From: Armillaria gallica
Lineage: Eukaryota > Basidiomycota > Agaricomycetes > Agaricales > Physalacriaceae
DNA length: 64,000 nucleotides
Direction: 5' to 3'
NCBI GenBank assembly: GCA_037576215.1
Contig: JBANDB010000001.1
Location: forward strand, 5,208,001-5,272,000
Positions 33,551 through 44,092 of the stretch are shown one piece after another. A model generated the notes under the pieces. The model was not told the DNA's origin and ran no database searches. It saw nothing but the letters and a program-made list of their open reading frames with translations. The position numbers and the translations under genes were made by a program. The first letter of the stretch is position 1. Every line of letters starts with the position of its first letter.

Positions 33551-35147
33551 CTTTTCGCGTGCCCGTCGCATGTCCACAAGCTCTGGTTCATTGAGAATTA
33601 AACCCACGTGTTCCAAGGGTAGTTCCACGGGAGCGTTGTTGTCTCGACGAGCAAACATGCTTGAAACAGCCTGCACGGATGTGAGATTGATAAGAAAAAA
33701 GCGTCCTCCTTACCTTGCCCGCTGTGATATGCTCAGTGTTTTCCTCGCGGCTATAGAGCACGGCAGCTAGATCAGAGTCGACGAGTCTGCTTTGGTATGC
33801 ATTCTGTAACATGATGAGTGACCGTGTTTAGGAAATCTGTGGATGCGCACGTTGAACTTTCTGGAATCCTTTGTATGACCCATGAGCGTGTGTAGGTCAT
33901 TTTCTTCTAGTTCTCAAGAGATCCGGTTAGAGGCGCCGCGTCGAAAGCAGTATGCGGTGACATGAACTGGGGGGGGAAATCAGCGAGATGGAGTTGTGCA
34001 TGATCCTGACATATCGATGAGACCATCGGCCAAACTGACGCGTCGTAATGGCCGCTGTACGCGGTATAGGTCAAGGCACGGTCTGAAGAAATGCCCCAGA
34101 CGCCGTTGACCAAGACCTCGGCACGTGCTACACACTGGGAGCGCGATTCGAGCTTCAGGGTCAAGATGTGGTGGTCCGTCGGCGGTATCTTGGGGGAAAA
34201 GAACTGCTCAGCAGCAGTGGCGTCGGCAAATATCTGGTCTTCGATGGCGAGAGCTACCGCCTGGGTGACAGGGCACATTGCACGGTTTGTGTTGGGCTCG
34301 GGATAGAGGACAAACTCTTTGTATACAGACTTTTTCCCCCGGTACCCTTTCTGGCAGCGTATCTTGACGATGATGATGATGAGAGGATGATGGGGGTCGT
34401 CTTCGTTGGGAATGACGTGAAAGACATGTTCGCCCCATGTGAGAGCCTCGTTGGTGCCATTGTACTTGGTTCCTTCGACGAGGGCTCCGGGGCGCTCGGT
34501 CATGAGCGACTGGATATTGATGAAATAGGTAACTTGGAGTACCATGCGAAGCGTCCGGAACCCGTTGTCCCTGAGAAGTGCTCGGGCAAGGACTTCAAAG
34601 TCAGTGGCGCTCATGGAGTGTTTAGGCTTCGAGTCGGTGCAGAGCGGTACGATTTCTGCGAGCTGTTCAGAGTCGATGTAGGTGTAAACCTGTTGGGTGT
34701 ATTCAAAGGGAACGGGTTTGAGAGCTTCGCGTCGCCAGATCCCAAAGAAGGAGCCCATGAGGGAGCGAATGGTGTCCCTCGTCGAATACTCGCTGATACG
34801 GCCTTTGGAGGAGAGTGCTTGGTGCGTGGTGAATGCGATGAAGGCTTCTATAAAGGTGTGAGTATATGCGTATATGCGTGTGTGGAAGACGTACCTCGTG
34901 GCGGGAGCTTTGTGTCGATGTCGATCTCGGGGTAAACCTGGAGATGGTTGTCTTCTGGCTGCTCGGCGCAAAACTCTCTCCAGTCCCGCTTCAGCCGCCT
35001 GACTACGCAGAGGGATGAACGAGCAAGCCGTTTGACAAACCGCTGAGCAAAGAAACCCGTCGTCTTGATCTTTGCAGCAACGGCGGGTACGGCGGAACGT
35101 TTGTCGAAACGCTCTTTGCGAGTGGTGGGTTTTGGATGAAGAGGCAT
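33551..35147 (-). pseudogene. DUF3435-type tyrosine recombinase-like gene with in-frame stop
   Basis: The likely start (ATG 35147-35145, MPLHPKPTTRKERFDKRS) leads through one intron to a helical core-binding-like region (AFIAFTTHQALSSKGRISEY, TRDTIRSLMGSFFGIWRREA). The catalytic part follows: FINIQSLMTERPGALVEG (box I Arg), then KGYRGKKSVYKEFVLYPE, CPVTQAVALAIEDQIF, and downstream TAYCFRRGASNRI (box II-like Arg) and LEENDLHTLMGHTKDSRKF with NAYQSRLVDSDL. This matches fungal DUF3435 proteins, relatives of Crypton and Starship-captain tyrosine recombinases. Joining ALTYTAYSGHYDASVWP to TAYCFRR needs either a weak intron ending at the poly-C tract (33970s) or a 1-nt frameshift. A TGA at 33916-33914 then interrupts the frame just before ELEEND. 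It is therefore probably a recently inactivated gene. Exons below 33551 may exist. Confidence 0.62.
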
Positions 35148-35559
35148 GGCGCCAACGGGGCCCGGAGGGCGACAAGGATGGGCAGTGTTTTCGAGCAGCT
35201 TTTATAGGGCACCATGACAAATTAAATCCGGGCAAAACGCGTCGTTGAATCCGGGCAAAAACGCGTCGGACACCCCAAGGATTTGCGACGGACGCTTGTG
35301 ATCTCAGAGGCGCGTCCCCAGGGTGACGGGTTGTGAATGCGAAGCAGAGTGATCTGCACTGGACATGTGATGCAGAACGGAAAGGGGAAGAACGACTAGT
35401 TCCGCGAGTATATAATAAAGCCGGACTTGCCAGGCTAAAGAACGACCGAATGCATATGCCTGGTGCTGAGCCTAGTGGACATTGGTAAAAGAAAGAAATA
35501 CGCGCATGCCATTTTTTGCAGAGTAGGGGCACGAGCGCTGCGGCTCGGAGATGCAGCTG

Positions 35560-35850
35560 TGCAGAGTCGAGCAGAGGCGTAGCCGCCGCGTCGGCCATGG
35601 TGGTAAAGAACACGTCGTTGCGGGAATTGCCGCGCAACCTTCCTCTCAAACTACAACGCCTACGTGGGAACAGCATTTTGACGAGTATATGACTGCAAAG
35701 GATGAGTTGTATGAAGATCAGTCCATTGTGACGTGGTGGGGTGTAAGTACTTTTCTTGTTTGCACCCATTTCATTCATTGAGGGCTTCTCTAGTTGAACT
35801 CTGAGCGTCTTCCGGTATGGGGAACTGAGGAAGCAGGAATGTCAGTGTTC
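35560..35850 (+). pseudogene. Possible relic of a hAT transposase C-terminus
   Basis: A short plus-strand frame reads TTPTWEQHFDEYMTAKDELY and then SIVTWWG; after a putative intron (GTAAGTAC..CTAG) it continues LNSERLPVWGTEEAGM. The pattern of an acidic run ending in a tryptophan pair, followed by a leucine and a proline-tryptophan segment, recalls the hAT dimerisation region. The similarity is short, and the expected downstream block (LARD..SIPASS) is absent. This is an inference from about 50 residues. Confidence 0.3.
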
Positions 35851-36027
35851 ACCGCCATCCGCCGTGCTAGTCAAAGCTGGGTTGCGATTTGATATTGACT
35901 AAACCTTCTGTGTACTATTACTCTAGGCAGCACGAAGATGGAAAGAATAGTAGTCGACAAGGTTTTCTGTCGTTTATTTGACGTTATTGCGGGAAAGACT
36001 TCGCTTTGTATACAAAATGAGGACGAA

Positions 36028-38254
36028 TTACTCCATATGTGGATGAACGAGAGAAATGTGTATCGGAAGCGTTGCAGCCTCACCATTGACGAACGGCTGT
36101 AGCGAAGGCGACATCATCTTATGGATTTTGACACCCGAATCTTTGAACTCAAATGTCCTGATCATAATAGCGAGAACGATCTTAATCTGCATCACAGCTG
36201 ACGAAACGATGAGAAGGATTTCACAAAACGGGAGAAGACCTAACACACCTAAACGCCATCCGATGCATGCGTGAGGACCATCACCAAAGGTAGAGACATT
36301 AGTCCAAGGTCCATGTGGAAGGTCCCTTGAGGGTGGTATACCATTCGGTGTCATCCATCGCTCAGGGATGAATTCGTGGGCGTTGGGACCCCATATCGCC
36401 GGATTAGTGTTCAAGAGTGTAAATGGAATCGTGAATTGCTGCAAAAAAAACAAATTTTGTTGAGACTTCGAACAGCATTTAAGTTTACAAACTCACGTCA
36501 CCGGCCTTGACAAGAAGGGCAGTAATAATCTCGCCATTTTGAAGTGTGACGGGATTGTGCAAAGGGATAGTATCATCGCACATCGCTGTGCGAGAAGTTT
36601 CCGCAGAGGAAGGATGTAAGCGGAGGCTGCAAATGTCCGAGTCAACCACCGGAAACGTTGGTAGTGAAGAGCGGACCTTTCGCGTGTAACAGCATCAAGG
36701 TAAGGGAGATTCTCAATGCTCTTTGGGTCGAGTTCGGTACCTGCGAGCTCTTCCCGAAGTTTGGTCTGGACCTTTATATTCCTTGCTAAGTCCAGTAGTG
36801 TGAACATTACATTTCCCGACGAGGCTTCGAAACCGGCCATTCTGCAAATGAGCTATGTCAGTCTTGTGAGTATCACAGACCAAGATAATTCTTACACGAC
36901 AGTCGTAATCTGTATGATGGATTAGAACATGATACGAGACAAGCAGAGATTGACTAACATTGTCCAACAACTGCTGACTGGACAACTTTGCACTGGAATC
37001 GTCCTTTCCGCTCCATGATTCCCTCACAAGGATAGAAAGAATATCGCTACCGTCAGGACTCGAAGGCTGTTTCAGTAGGTCTCCGGTCACCCGTTGAATC
37101 ACCCTCTTCGCGATGCCGTCTTCTTGTAAAGCGGCTATCGGAAGCTTTGCAATCCAGGGAAACATCCCGATCACTATCGGCGCCAAGAAAGCCAGAAATG
37201 TAGAAAACTTCTGCACATCTTCGCGCCAGGACCCAAGAATAGCCTGCGCATCTGGGGATTCGTGACCGAAATCACGTCCGAAGCCTACTCGACATATAAT
37301 CTCGAGCCTAAAAAGCAAGTTCAAATAAGCCAAGGCAGACAAAAAGATATACAAGACGCACATGCAAGGAGGGATGTACAAACTAAGATTGACTATTCCT
37401 GCGTTGCCTTGAGCATCAACTTCGCTTGCCAACCTAGATGCACACTGCAGAAAATCTAAGAACAGTTCTGGTCCCGAAAAAGAACCTGATTCGAACCTTC
37501 TCAGCGCATTGTATGATATCGTCAAACATTTTCTGGACGGCAGATGGTCTAAACCAGTGCATTCGACGGTATGAGCAAGAAGAGGAGAGAGAGGAGAGAG
37601 CAACGCACGTAAAAGCAGGTACTAGTAGCCTGCGCTGAAACTTGTGTTCTTCGCCTTCTGCCCAAGCGACACCTCGACCAACGACTTTGACCACAATTGG
37701 CTGAAAGGCTTGAGATTTCACTGTCACCGGACATAAGAAACCGTGTAGACACTGAAAACTTAAAATACCAGCATACAATAGATATGTGCGTTCTGGATGA
37801 TGACTGGTGAGATTCTGGTGTAGAATATGGGCAGTGTACATGCCTGAGAAATATGCTGGGCAACCAGGTTGTCTCCGACGATCACCTATACGCACATTTT
37901 GATAATTGGTAGACTTGGGTGACCGATACAATGAGCTGGAGTGTACGTACGCGATCCCCTTGAAAGAGCGCCGTTTTGATCCTGAAAACTTGTCCCAGCA
38001 GAGCTGCCCACCGCATATACTCCGCGCTGACCTCACCCTTGGCTACCCTGTATTCATGTCCCCACAGTATACTTGCCTCTCCAGCGGGCTGAGGAGATGT
38101 TGGATTAGCTTGTATGCGCGTATTTCCGGCGAAATGGTTGGCTCACAGCGACGGGAAGTTTACTGACTACCGAACGCCTCTGAAAAAGGTGTTGGAGAAG
38201 GAGAGTAGCGGCGAGAAGAGCGATGCCCGCAGAAACCGCTTGGATGGTGTACAT
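36028..38254 (-). CDS. Cytochrome P450 monooxygenase (2), duplicate A
   Basis: Start ATG 38254-38252 gives an N-terminal anchor (MYTIQAVSAGIALLAATLLL). The next exon has SILWGHEYRVAKGEVSAEYM, then KVVGRGVAWAEGEEHKFQRR and LLVPAFT, a block typical of CYP groups related to mushroom fatty-acid and xenobiotic P450s. Later exons show SRLASEVDAQG, VGFGRDFGHES, the I-helix region MAGFEASSGNVMFTLLDLAR, the ExxR motif ESLRLHP (created by splicing), PERWMTPNG, and the haem motif FGDGPHACIGWRL with its cysteine. An intron after IGWRL restores AVMQIKIVLAIM. It ends ISLVHPHME at 36028. About ten introns, no break seen. In the I-helix the usual A-G-x-D/E-T-T is EASSG, an unusual form shared by copy B (ETSSG). 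The C2H2/RING copy A lies upstream on the same strand. Confidence 0.85.
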
Positions 38255-39067
38255 GACCGTCACTGAAGCGAGGCTACACTCTGAGAACGACGCCGTTATA
38301 AATGTTTTGTCTTCTGAGGTTCTAATAGGAGTAACGTAGATGATAGCCGTTCTGTTAAGCCCTGAGGAGAAAAATTGAAGACAGATTGAATGGTGAAGTA
38401 ACTTGACTGAATTGTAAACAATGCATACCGTGATTGATACATTGCTGCTCGATGCTCGGAGCCGTTTTGGTGCAGGATTGCCTAAAATGAGTACCGAGAG
38501 GGAAGATTATTGTCCTGAAACCTGGAATGGATCAGTACCGGCTCTTATTGGTCAATTGCCGAGGTACGAACGAATCGGAACAATTCATCGTGTCGCCAGC
38601 AGTACTATTCGTTCAAGTACGTGCCATATGGTGCCAAGTCGATGGGTTGCTTTTCAGGGGATGCCACAATTTGAAGTGGTGATAGCGGTCGTGATAAGTC
38701 CCATGATGGTGGTATCTGCTGAGAGTGAACTGTGACAGTCCGAAGTCGACGCGATCGGCCCACGCTGATGCTCCACATGTGGTTGCCCGATATTAAGCAA
38801 ATGAAACACGAACACCGACCTGGCAAGGCCGACGGGGAACGTCTGTGTACACGGTAAGTAGAGCTGACAGCTGCAATTTCATGAATAATTATGACATAAA
38901 TTTTTTTATTGACGATAAAATGTCCATTGGATACATAAGTCCTTCAACTGTCGGTACGTGAAGCTCTGAAGAGGGATAGTGGGGTATATAACAGCATGAG
39001 CAATAGATAGATATGTGGTAGATCGACTTGAAGACCTCGTGCGACACCACCGAGCCATCCGGTTTCG
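38255..39067. promoter_or_regulatory. P450-A upstream region, duplicated
   Basis: This 0.8 kb stretch separates P450 copy A from the 3' end of the C2H2/RING gene. It is largely matched by 46318-47112, apart from small indels, so it belongs to the duplicated block and would contain the P450 promoter. No ORF with recognisable coding character. Confidence 0.5.
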
Positions 39068-39879
39068 TCACTCCTGGGAGATATATATCTTCCGGAGCTG
39101 GTCCTCGGTGGCTTGTTCGTCGCAGATGGGACATGCCGATGTATATTTCAGCGCAGCGCGAATGCACCGTACGCAATACACATGTCCACACGGAGTCGCG
39201 CAGAGGGTCGTGTGCTCTTTTTCGCACATCGGACACGAGAAGGAAGACGTCTCTTCAACATCTTCTTCATCGCTCTCCTCTCCGTCGTCGGTCGCCGCAT
39301 CATTCTGGAAGGTCGACGTCAGGACTAGGTGGCGATCAGGAGAAGAGACTACTCACAGATGACGGCGGCAACCTGAGATACTCCGGGTCTTCAAAGTCGT
39401 ACTCATTGCTGTCTTCCCATGAAGTATCGAGGGGCTCGTCTCCTGATTCGGAGACTTCATCGGGATACTCCTCTTCGCCCCTCTCATCCTCCCAGCCGTC
39501 TTCGAGGTCATAATAATCCTCTTCTTCAGAGTCGTCGTCGTCGCTGTCATCGTCATCGGAGCCATGGACTTGCTCCATGTGGACGCGAAAGCCTGCCGCT
39601 GTACGACAGTGCTTGTCGCAGGGCACGCAGTAATGATGATTCGGTGCCATGACGCAGTGCTAGGAAGGAAAGGGACGCGTTAGTGTACTCGACAAGCGTA
39701 GAAAGACAATAACTTACACGACGAAGAATTTGGCCATTCAAAAATCGACGGCCACATCTCCAACATTCGGGATGGTCGTTGGAGTTCATAATGTGCTCGG
39801 CTCGTTGCCGTTTATCGAAGAAGTACTCGTCGCACAACGCGCAGTACACTCCGTCCATACGTATCATATCGGTAGACAT
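39068..39879 (-). CDS. C2H2/RING protein, duplicate A
   Basis: Start ATG 39879-39877 (MSTDMIRMDGVYCALCDEYF). Exon 1 holds the first Cys/His module (CALC, H, CWRC). After an intron, exon 2 begins with the completing histidine (HCVMAPNHHYCVPCDKHC), then HMEQVHG, followed by a long acidic Asp/Glu run of about 60 residues. After a second intron, exon 3 carries the C-terminal C3HC4 RING: SCPMCEKE, LCATPCGHVYCVRCI, SACPICDE, ending QLRKIYISQE with stop TGA at 39070-39068. About 230 residues. The RING suggests E3 ubiquitin ligase activity; the C2H2-like part may bind nucleic acid or protein. It is a compact version of the larger gene at 9.8-12.0 kb, sharing the exon-border histidine. Nearly identical to the copy at 47113-47924. 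Confidence 0.86.
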
Positions 39880-40118
39880 GATGATAGATGATAATAGTTG
39901 GTTGGTTGGTTCGATGGTGGTTGTTGGTTGTTCAAAGTGTTGTAATTGTGGGGATCCAGGCTGCAGAGCGCCATTTTATACCATTCGTTGGTATGCGCAT
40001 ATTTTGACGCGTCTTAGACATGGCCTCCGGGGAAACAAGTATCCAAGACTGCCGGTTCTTCACCTTCGGGTTGAAAGGAGGCATTTTTGGTTCCATGGAA
40101 GCATCGTCTTCGATCAGT

Positions 40119-40463
40119 TCAAAAGGGGCTATGGCCCGTAGATAGTCTCGAAGGGCAGTGAATCCTTGTCCGGCGGCAGCTGTGGGCGACGAGTGCTGTG
40201 TGATTCGAGTGCTGTGTGATTGTTTGGGGCAAGACGACAATGCGTGGAGATGGGATTTTCCGTTGTATTCGATAGCTTCCGTCTCTCCTTGACAACGTAG
40301 GTGTCACTATAGGAGGAATATCTGCCGGTGAAACAGTTTCAAGGCCCCCGGTTTCTCCGCGGACGAGGAACTCTGTCAACAGATGAGCGAAGAGATGGAG
40401 ACTTTGTGTTGATGCGACATCAGAAGTAGGACAATGAGCACAAAGTATAGTGCTCGGGGACAT
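40119..40463 (-). CDS. Small ORF upstream of C2H2/RING A, conserved in the duplicate
   Basis: An open frame starts MSPSTILCAHCPTSDVASTQ and includes LTEFLVRGETGG. In the second copy, the matching minus-strand segment at about 48200-48490 also stays open and contains VQEVVLPGETGD, followed by ETYVATGMEERKLSS. Copy A appears to change frame after this point (TYVVKERRKLS sits in another frame). It may be a small gene that is intact in B and broken in A, or just transcribed leader sequence. No domain recognised. Confidence 0.3.
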   Translation of the reverse strand: MSPSTILCAHCPTSDVASTQSLHLFAHLLTEFLVRGETGGLETVSPADIPPIVTPTLSRRDGSYRIQRKIPSPRIVVLPQTITQHSNHTALVAHSCRRTRIHCPSRLSTGHSPF

Positions 40464-40510
40464 CTTTGAAGTCGCTAGGATACCGTATATACGCCAGAGC
40501 AGCAGTAGTA

Positions 40511-40790
40511 CGCTGGCGAGGCGAGGCGTCGTGCCGCGTCGACGACTCTAGTGAGTGAGCGTGGTCGTGGTGGGCGGAGCGGTAGTGTCAAGCGAGTGAG
40601 ACGTCGGGAGCGTGGTCGTGGTAGGCGACAGAGAGCGGTCAGGAGCGACCTGGTAGTGACGAGACATCGACGACGACTCTAGCGAGCGAGCGTGCGTGAC
40701 AGGGAGCATGGCATGGGGAGCGTGGCCGTGTGGTCATGTCGAAGCGGCAGTGTCAAGCGTGGCCGTTGAGGCGAGGCGTCGACGAGCAAG
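40511..40790. repeat. GC-rich imperfect tandem repeat
   Basis: The stretch repeats short motifs such as GCGTGGTCGTGGT (40558, 40609), GCGTGGCCGTG (40720) and GCGTCGACGA (40537, 40777), with CGACTCTAGnGAGnGAGCG seen twice. Units of about 60-110 bp are degenerate. It lies just outside duplicate A. Confidence 0.6.
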
Positions 40791-40961
40791 CAGGAGCGAC
40801 GTTATGGTAGCTGACAGAGAGTAGTGTGTGACGGTGTCGACGCGAAGTGTCACAGTCGCGTCAGCTGCGCGTGCAGACGACATTGACCGGTGGCGGGCCA
40901 AGTGGGACGACCCAGGACGACCCCCTGGAGCTGGAGGGGCGTCGGGAGTTGTGGAGCAGGT

Positions 40962-41024
40962 GACTAACATTGCCAAGTGGGTCAAGTGTCAAACCGGGCG
41001 TGAGTTCAAACCTCACCGTTATCA
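40962..41024 (+). pseudogene. tRNA-Leu pseudogene lacking the anticodon arm
   Basis: The 5' part (CTAACATTGCCAAGTGG) matches the acceptor and D-arm of the tRNA-Leu at 31677, and the 3' part (GGGCGTGAGTTCAAACCTCA, then CCGTTATCA) matches its T-arm and acceptor. The anticodon arm and most of the variable arm are missing, and several arm positions are mutated. It cannot be a working tRNA. It may be a decayed gene copy or a tRNA-derived SINE head. Confidence 0.72.
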
Positions 41025-41767
41025 ACTTCTTTTTGCATGGAACTATGAATCTTAATGAAATCTGATCTTCGAAAATTGAAGTTGCACAACTGAACTCAAA
41101 TAGGTCAAATTCAAGAGACAAGTGACGTCAAGCCCCAGAACTCAACACTCAAGAGTCCAAGAGAAACCAGTTGCCCAACCATTACACTGTATTCGGATTA
41201 TATCTCGGGAAGGTTGAATCGCATTCCTCCTCGTTGTGACCCAGTTCTTCCCGACAGATAAAGATGATAGATGCCCACTTCACCTTTCGTTACACAGCGC
41301 CTGCTGGTCAGGCAACGATGCCTCGCCCTCAGGCATATCCGAGATCTTGATGTGGTAAAAAAAGGTTGCACGTGGTTATCGACGTCGCTGGAGAATCGAG
41401 GAGATGGCAGATGCGCTGCTGTGGTCTACCCCGTGAAGAAGACGCCATGTCAACTGGAGATGCCGGTGTCCTTAAGAATGAATCGATACAGCGAATCAGC
41501 AATCACCGTGACAAGAATGAGCCTGGTGATCGTAGCATTCCAGAGTGAGTTCCTGGGCTACTTCACACACTGAAATACTGAATTATTGTGGCTCAAAGTG
41601 AAATATACAAGCTGCCCGTGATGCACCGAGCTTAAAATGATACTGATATTGTTATTGCTCCGATGACATTGTACGAATACACACTGTGAAAGCAGATATA
41701 GTTAGTGGAACGGCGCATGTCGACAAAAACCAGTGCCCCACGGGAGGGAGAACCCATCGCCCCGACT
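41025..41767. other. Region without a supported gene
   Basis: A 100-codon plus-strand ORF at 41271-41573 shows no domain. The region includes the 3' flank of the F-box gene. Confidence 0.35.
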
Positions 41768-43294
41768 TCAAGGCCGGTGCCACTGGTAAAAAGGGTCCTC
41801 AAATAGTGGGTTCCACTTCTCAATCCGCATCTCAAAGTCGCCTCCACTGGTAGCTCGGATACCCTCTTCCAGGTGATACCTATACTTATCCTGCTCAAAC
41901 TGTACTTCAACCAATTTCAGCAGTCCTCCATCACGGCGGGAGCGCACCATGCCGAGTATGGTAGCACACTCGTCCTCTGAAGGTTGTGATATACACAGAA
42001 TGAGATGTTGTAGCTTAGGTAGGACAGAGGGAGAGGTGAGGGCCTCGACAATGCCATTGATCATCCGTGGAGGAAGCCCGAGTTTGAGGCGGGAAATGGT
42101 AGAACACGCGTCCAATGCGAACATTCTACTAGGTATAGCCGACGTGAATATTTCCGCGCTGACGCTCAAACTCTCAAGATGACATCTCGATCGATGAAGG
42201 AAACGGGTGATGGTTTCTTGTGCGGATGGTGACTGAGATCCTTGTGGGACATAGTTAATGGCGGTCAAACTGCTGAGGAGAGGTGCGGATAGGACGTTGA
42301 GATTATCCACGTTTGTAACATAGAGGTGACTGAGCTGTGCTACCGTGACCAACGGCACCTCCTTTGTAGCCAGTATCATCCAAAGGTAACACCTTTTGAG
42401 CTTCGGTAGTTGGGAAAGAAGACGTAAATCCTCTAGACAAGTGATAAACCCTAAAAAATGTGTTATCCCGGGCGGTAACTTTATCTGATGGAGCCTGTTC
42501 CCGCGAAGACTCACTTGCCATAGCTGCGGGGCACTTAAACACATGTCAGAGCGATAATCATATGCATCATAGATCTCTATGTCAATTGTCTGCAGGGCTG
42601 GAAACTGTGAGATAGATTCCAGATGACGCATATGATGCTTGGTAAGGAAAATGAGCAGGTTCTTCCACCGTTGGCAGGATTGAACAAGCAGAGACATGAT
42701 TCCATCATCTCCTGCAGGATCGACACAGACAATCTGCAGATTGAGAAGATGTTCGCCCGTGTGCTCGAGATAGGTCTCCAATTTCCCCAGAGCATATTTG
42801 GAGGAAGATGTCCGCACGACAAGCTTCCGAGCCCAGGACGCTGGCGGGCTGTGCAAGGTATCCCTCCAAAGCCCACAGACACGACCCAAAACCCAAAGAG
42901 GCCCGGATACGTCTAGGCTATGGCAGTTTCGGAGGCTCCAATTCTCATCTGCTTCCTGCCACCAAGAACCACAAACAGAATCGAAGATTTCGATGAGAAT
43001 ATCGCGGGGGAGACGACGAATAGGAGCATAGATTGATTTGCGACTTTCGAGAGCTGTCAGGACTGTACATCGACGCAACTGGATCTCTTCAAGCTGGGCA
43101 GCATACAAGGTTTGCAGCTGTTCCAACTCGACAATTTCAGCGCTGACCAAGGCATGGTCAGAGTCGAGCAATGGTCGTGACCCACGTAGAATTTGCGAAA
43201 CGAGGTTATCCGAACTCTGGCTGGCTTTGAAACATGGCTCGAGGGGAAGAAGAAGGTTAACGGATCCGCAGTCGCGGCAGGTGAAGCACGACAT
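41768..43294 (-). CDS. F-box protein with N-terminal coiled coil (2)
   Basis: A single long exon of about 508 codons. The ATG at 43294-43292 (MSCFTCRDCGSVN) is preferred over the in-frame GTG upstream. Residues ~40-75 form a coiled-coil-like helix (ELEQLQTLYAAQLEEIQLRR) leading straight into the F-box (IRRLPRDILIEIFDSVC), then a conserved LGRVCGLWRDTLHSPPASWA. The remaining ~370 residues are leucine-rich repeats of irregular length, ending in a charged tail (LVEVQFEQDKYRYHLEEGIR). This coiled coil/F-box/LRR plan defines a hugely expanded mushroom family thought to form SCF ubiquitin ligase receptors. It sits between the two duplicated blocks and is itself single copy here. Frame intact. Target unknown. 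Confidence 0.9.
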   Translation of the reverse strand: MSCFTCRDCGSVNLLLPLEPCFKASQSSDNLVSQILRGSRPLLDSDHALVSAEIVELEQLQTLYAAQLEEIQLRRCTVLTALESRKSIYAPIRRLPRDILIEIFDSVCGSWWQEADENWSLRNCHSLDVSGPLWVLGRVCGLWRDTLHSPPASWARKLVVRTSSSKYALGKLETYLEHTGEHLLNLQIVCVDPAGDDGIMSLLVQSCQRWKNLLIFLTKHHMRHLESISQFPALQTIDIEIYDAYDYRSDMCLSAPQLWQVSLRGNRLHQIKLPPGITHFLGFITCLEDLRLLSQLPKLKRCYLWMILATKEVPLVTVAQLSHLYVTNVDNLNVLSAPLLSSLTAINYVPQGSQSPSAQETITRFLHRSRCHLESLSVSAEIFTSAIPSRMFALDACSTISRLKLGLPPRMINGIVEALTSPSVLPKLQHLILCISQPSEDECATILGMVRSRRDGGLLKLVEVQFEQDKYRYHLEEGIRATSGGDFEMRIEKWNPLFEDPFYQWHRP

Positions 43295-44092
43295 GAAGAG
43301 TAAAGGCAAGAGTCGCACGTGGTCTTGCTCACTTCAACTGCTCTTTATTCCCACGCTTGGATGAAATCGTTGGTGTCGAAAGGAGCTGAACGGGATTTTG
43401 TGTGGATTATCGGATAACGACACACCTTTTGCACTGGACAGTGGGGCACGATGTCGACGCCGGTGTAGGACACTTTCCCCCTTGACCACTGATATTTAAC
43501 ATTCGGCTAGATACCGCTACTATTTTCTTGCTGTTATCACGGCATTCAGTCCAACAGCTGTCATTTCTGTCTCTTCTACTCCGAAAGTTTATATGCCCTT
43601 ACTATCTTTCCCGAATACATCTCATCTCACGCCATCGAAAGACCATTCTCGCGGACAGCCAGGTCTGGCGCCGAGAAGTAGCTCCCTGTATGCCCATAGG
43701 AAGCCTGCAAGCAGGAACTCTATGAGCCTTGAGGCAGTTGTAAATCATGTAGACAAGATAGGCAACTGTAACATTCCATTAGAATCAATTTCATGCATCG
43801 ATTCGCCCTGCCTTGACCGTCTTAACGATGTCCTGGTGAGATATGATGAGGGTCGGAACCCAGTATGGTCGGTAGAAGCAAAGACTTGCCGCTCATCTCT
43901 ATTGTAGTATCAATGGGATGAACCAAGAACACGCTGTGCACCTCCCATCAGTTCAACTATGCTGCAAACTGAAAGGCAAGTAAGTGGATCACTAAAAACT
44001 GAAAGCAGCTCCGAGTCGTGCGTCTGCCAATAGTGCGCCATCTGGCCTACCCACCCTGAGAGAAAATGACAACTATTAAATTATTCCCTACT
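43295..44092. other. Intergenic region between the F-box gene and duplicate B
   Basis: Contains the F-box promoter and the 3' flank of P450 copy B. The ORFs at 43528-43907 have no recognisable domain. Confidence 0.4.

Larger units (their letters stand above)
36028..40463. repeat. Segmental duplication, copy A
   Basis: This block contains a P450 gene, its upstream region, a C2H2/RING gene and a shorter upstream ORF, all on the minus strand. The same order and orientation recurs at 44093-48490. Non-coding sequence is shared too: for example, the stretch starting ACGCGATCCC near 37950 matches 46008 onward at high identity over more than 400 bp. The two copies lie about 8 kb apart as a direct repeat. 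Confidence 0.88.

Noticed and set aside
34168..34935. 255-codon plus-strand ORF opposite the recombinase gene
   Set aside because: It is antisense to the conserved recombinase frame and is Gly/Val/Asp-rich with no domain; a shadow ORF.
35148..35778. 5' part of a 623-codon minus-strand open frame
   Set aside because: Only the part downstream of 35147 shows recombinase motifs; the upstream translation is Arg/Ser/Cys-rich, low-complexity and out of keeping with the family. I treat it as readthrough of untranslated sequence.
39353..39565. Threonine/lysine-rich frames overlapping the C2H2/RING genes
   Set aside because: They result from reading the acidic GAT/GAC repeat in a shifted frame.
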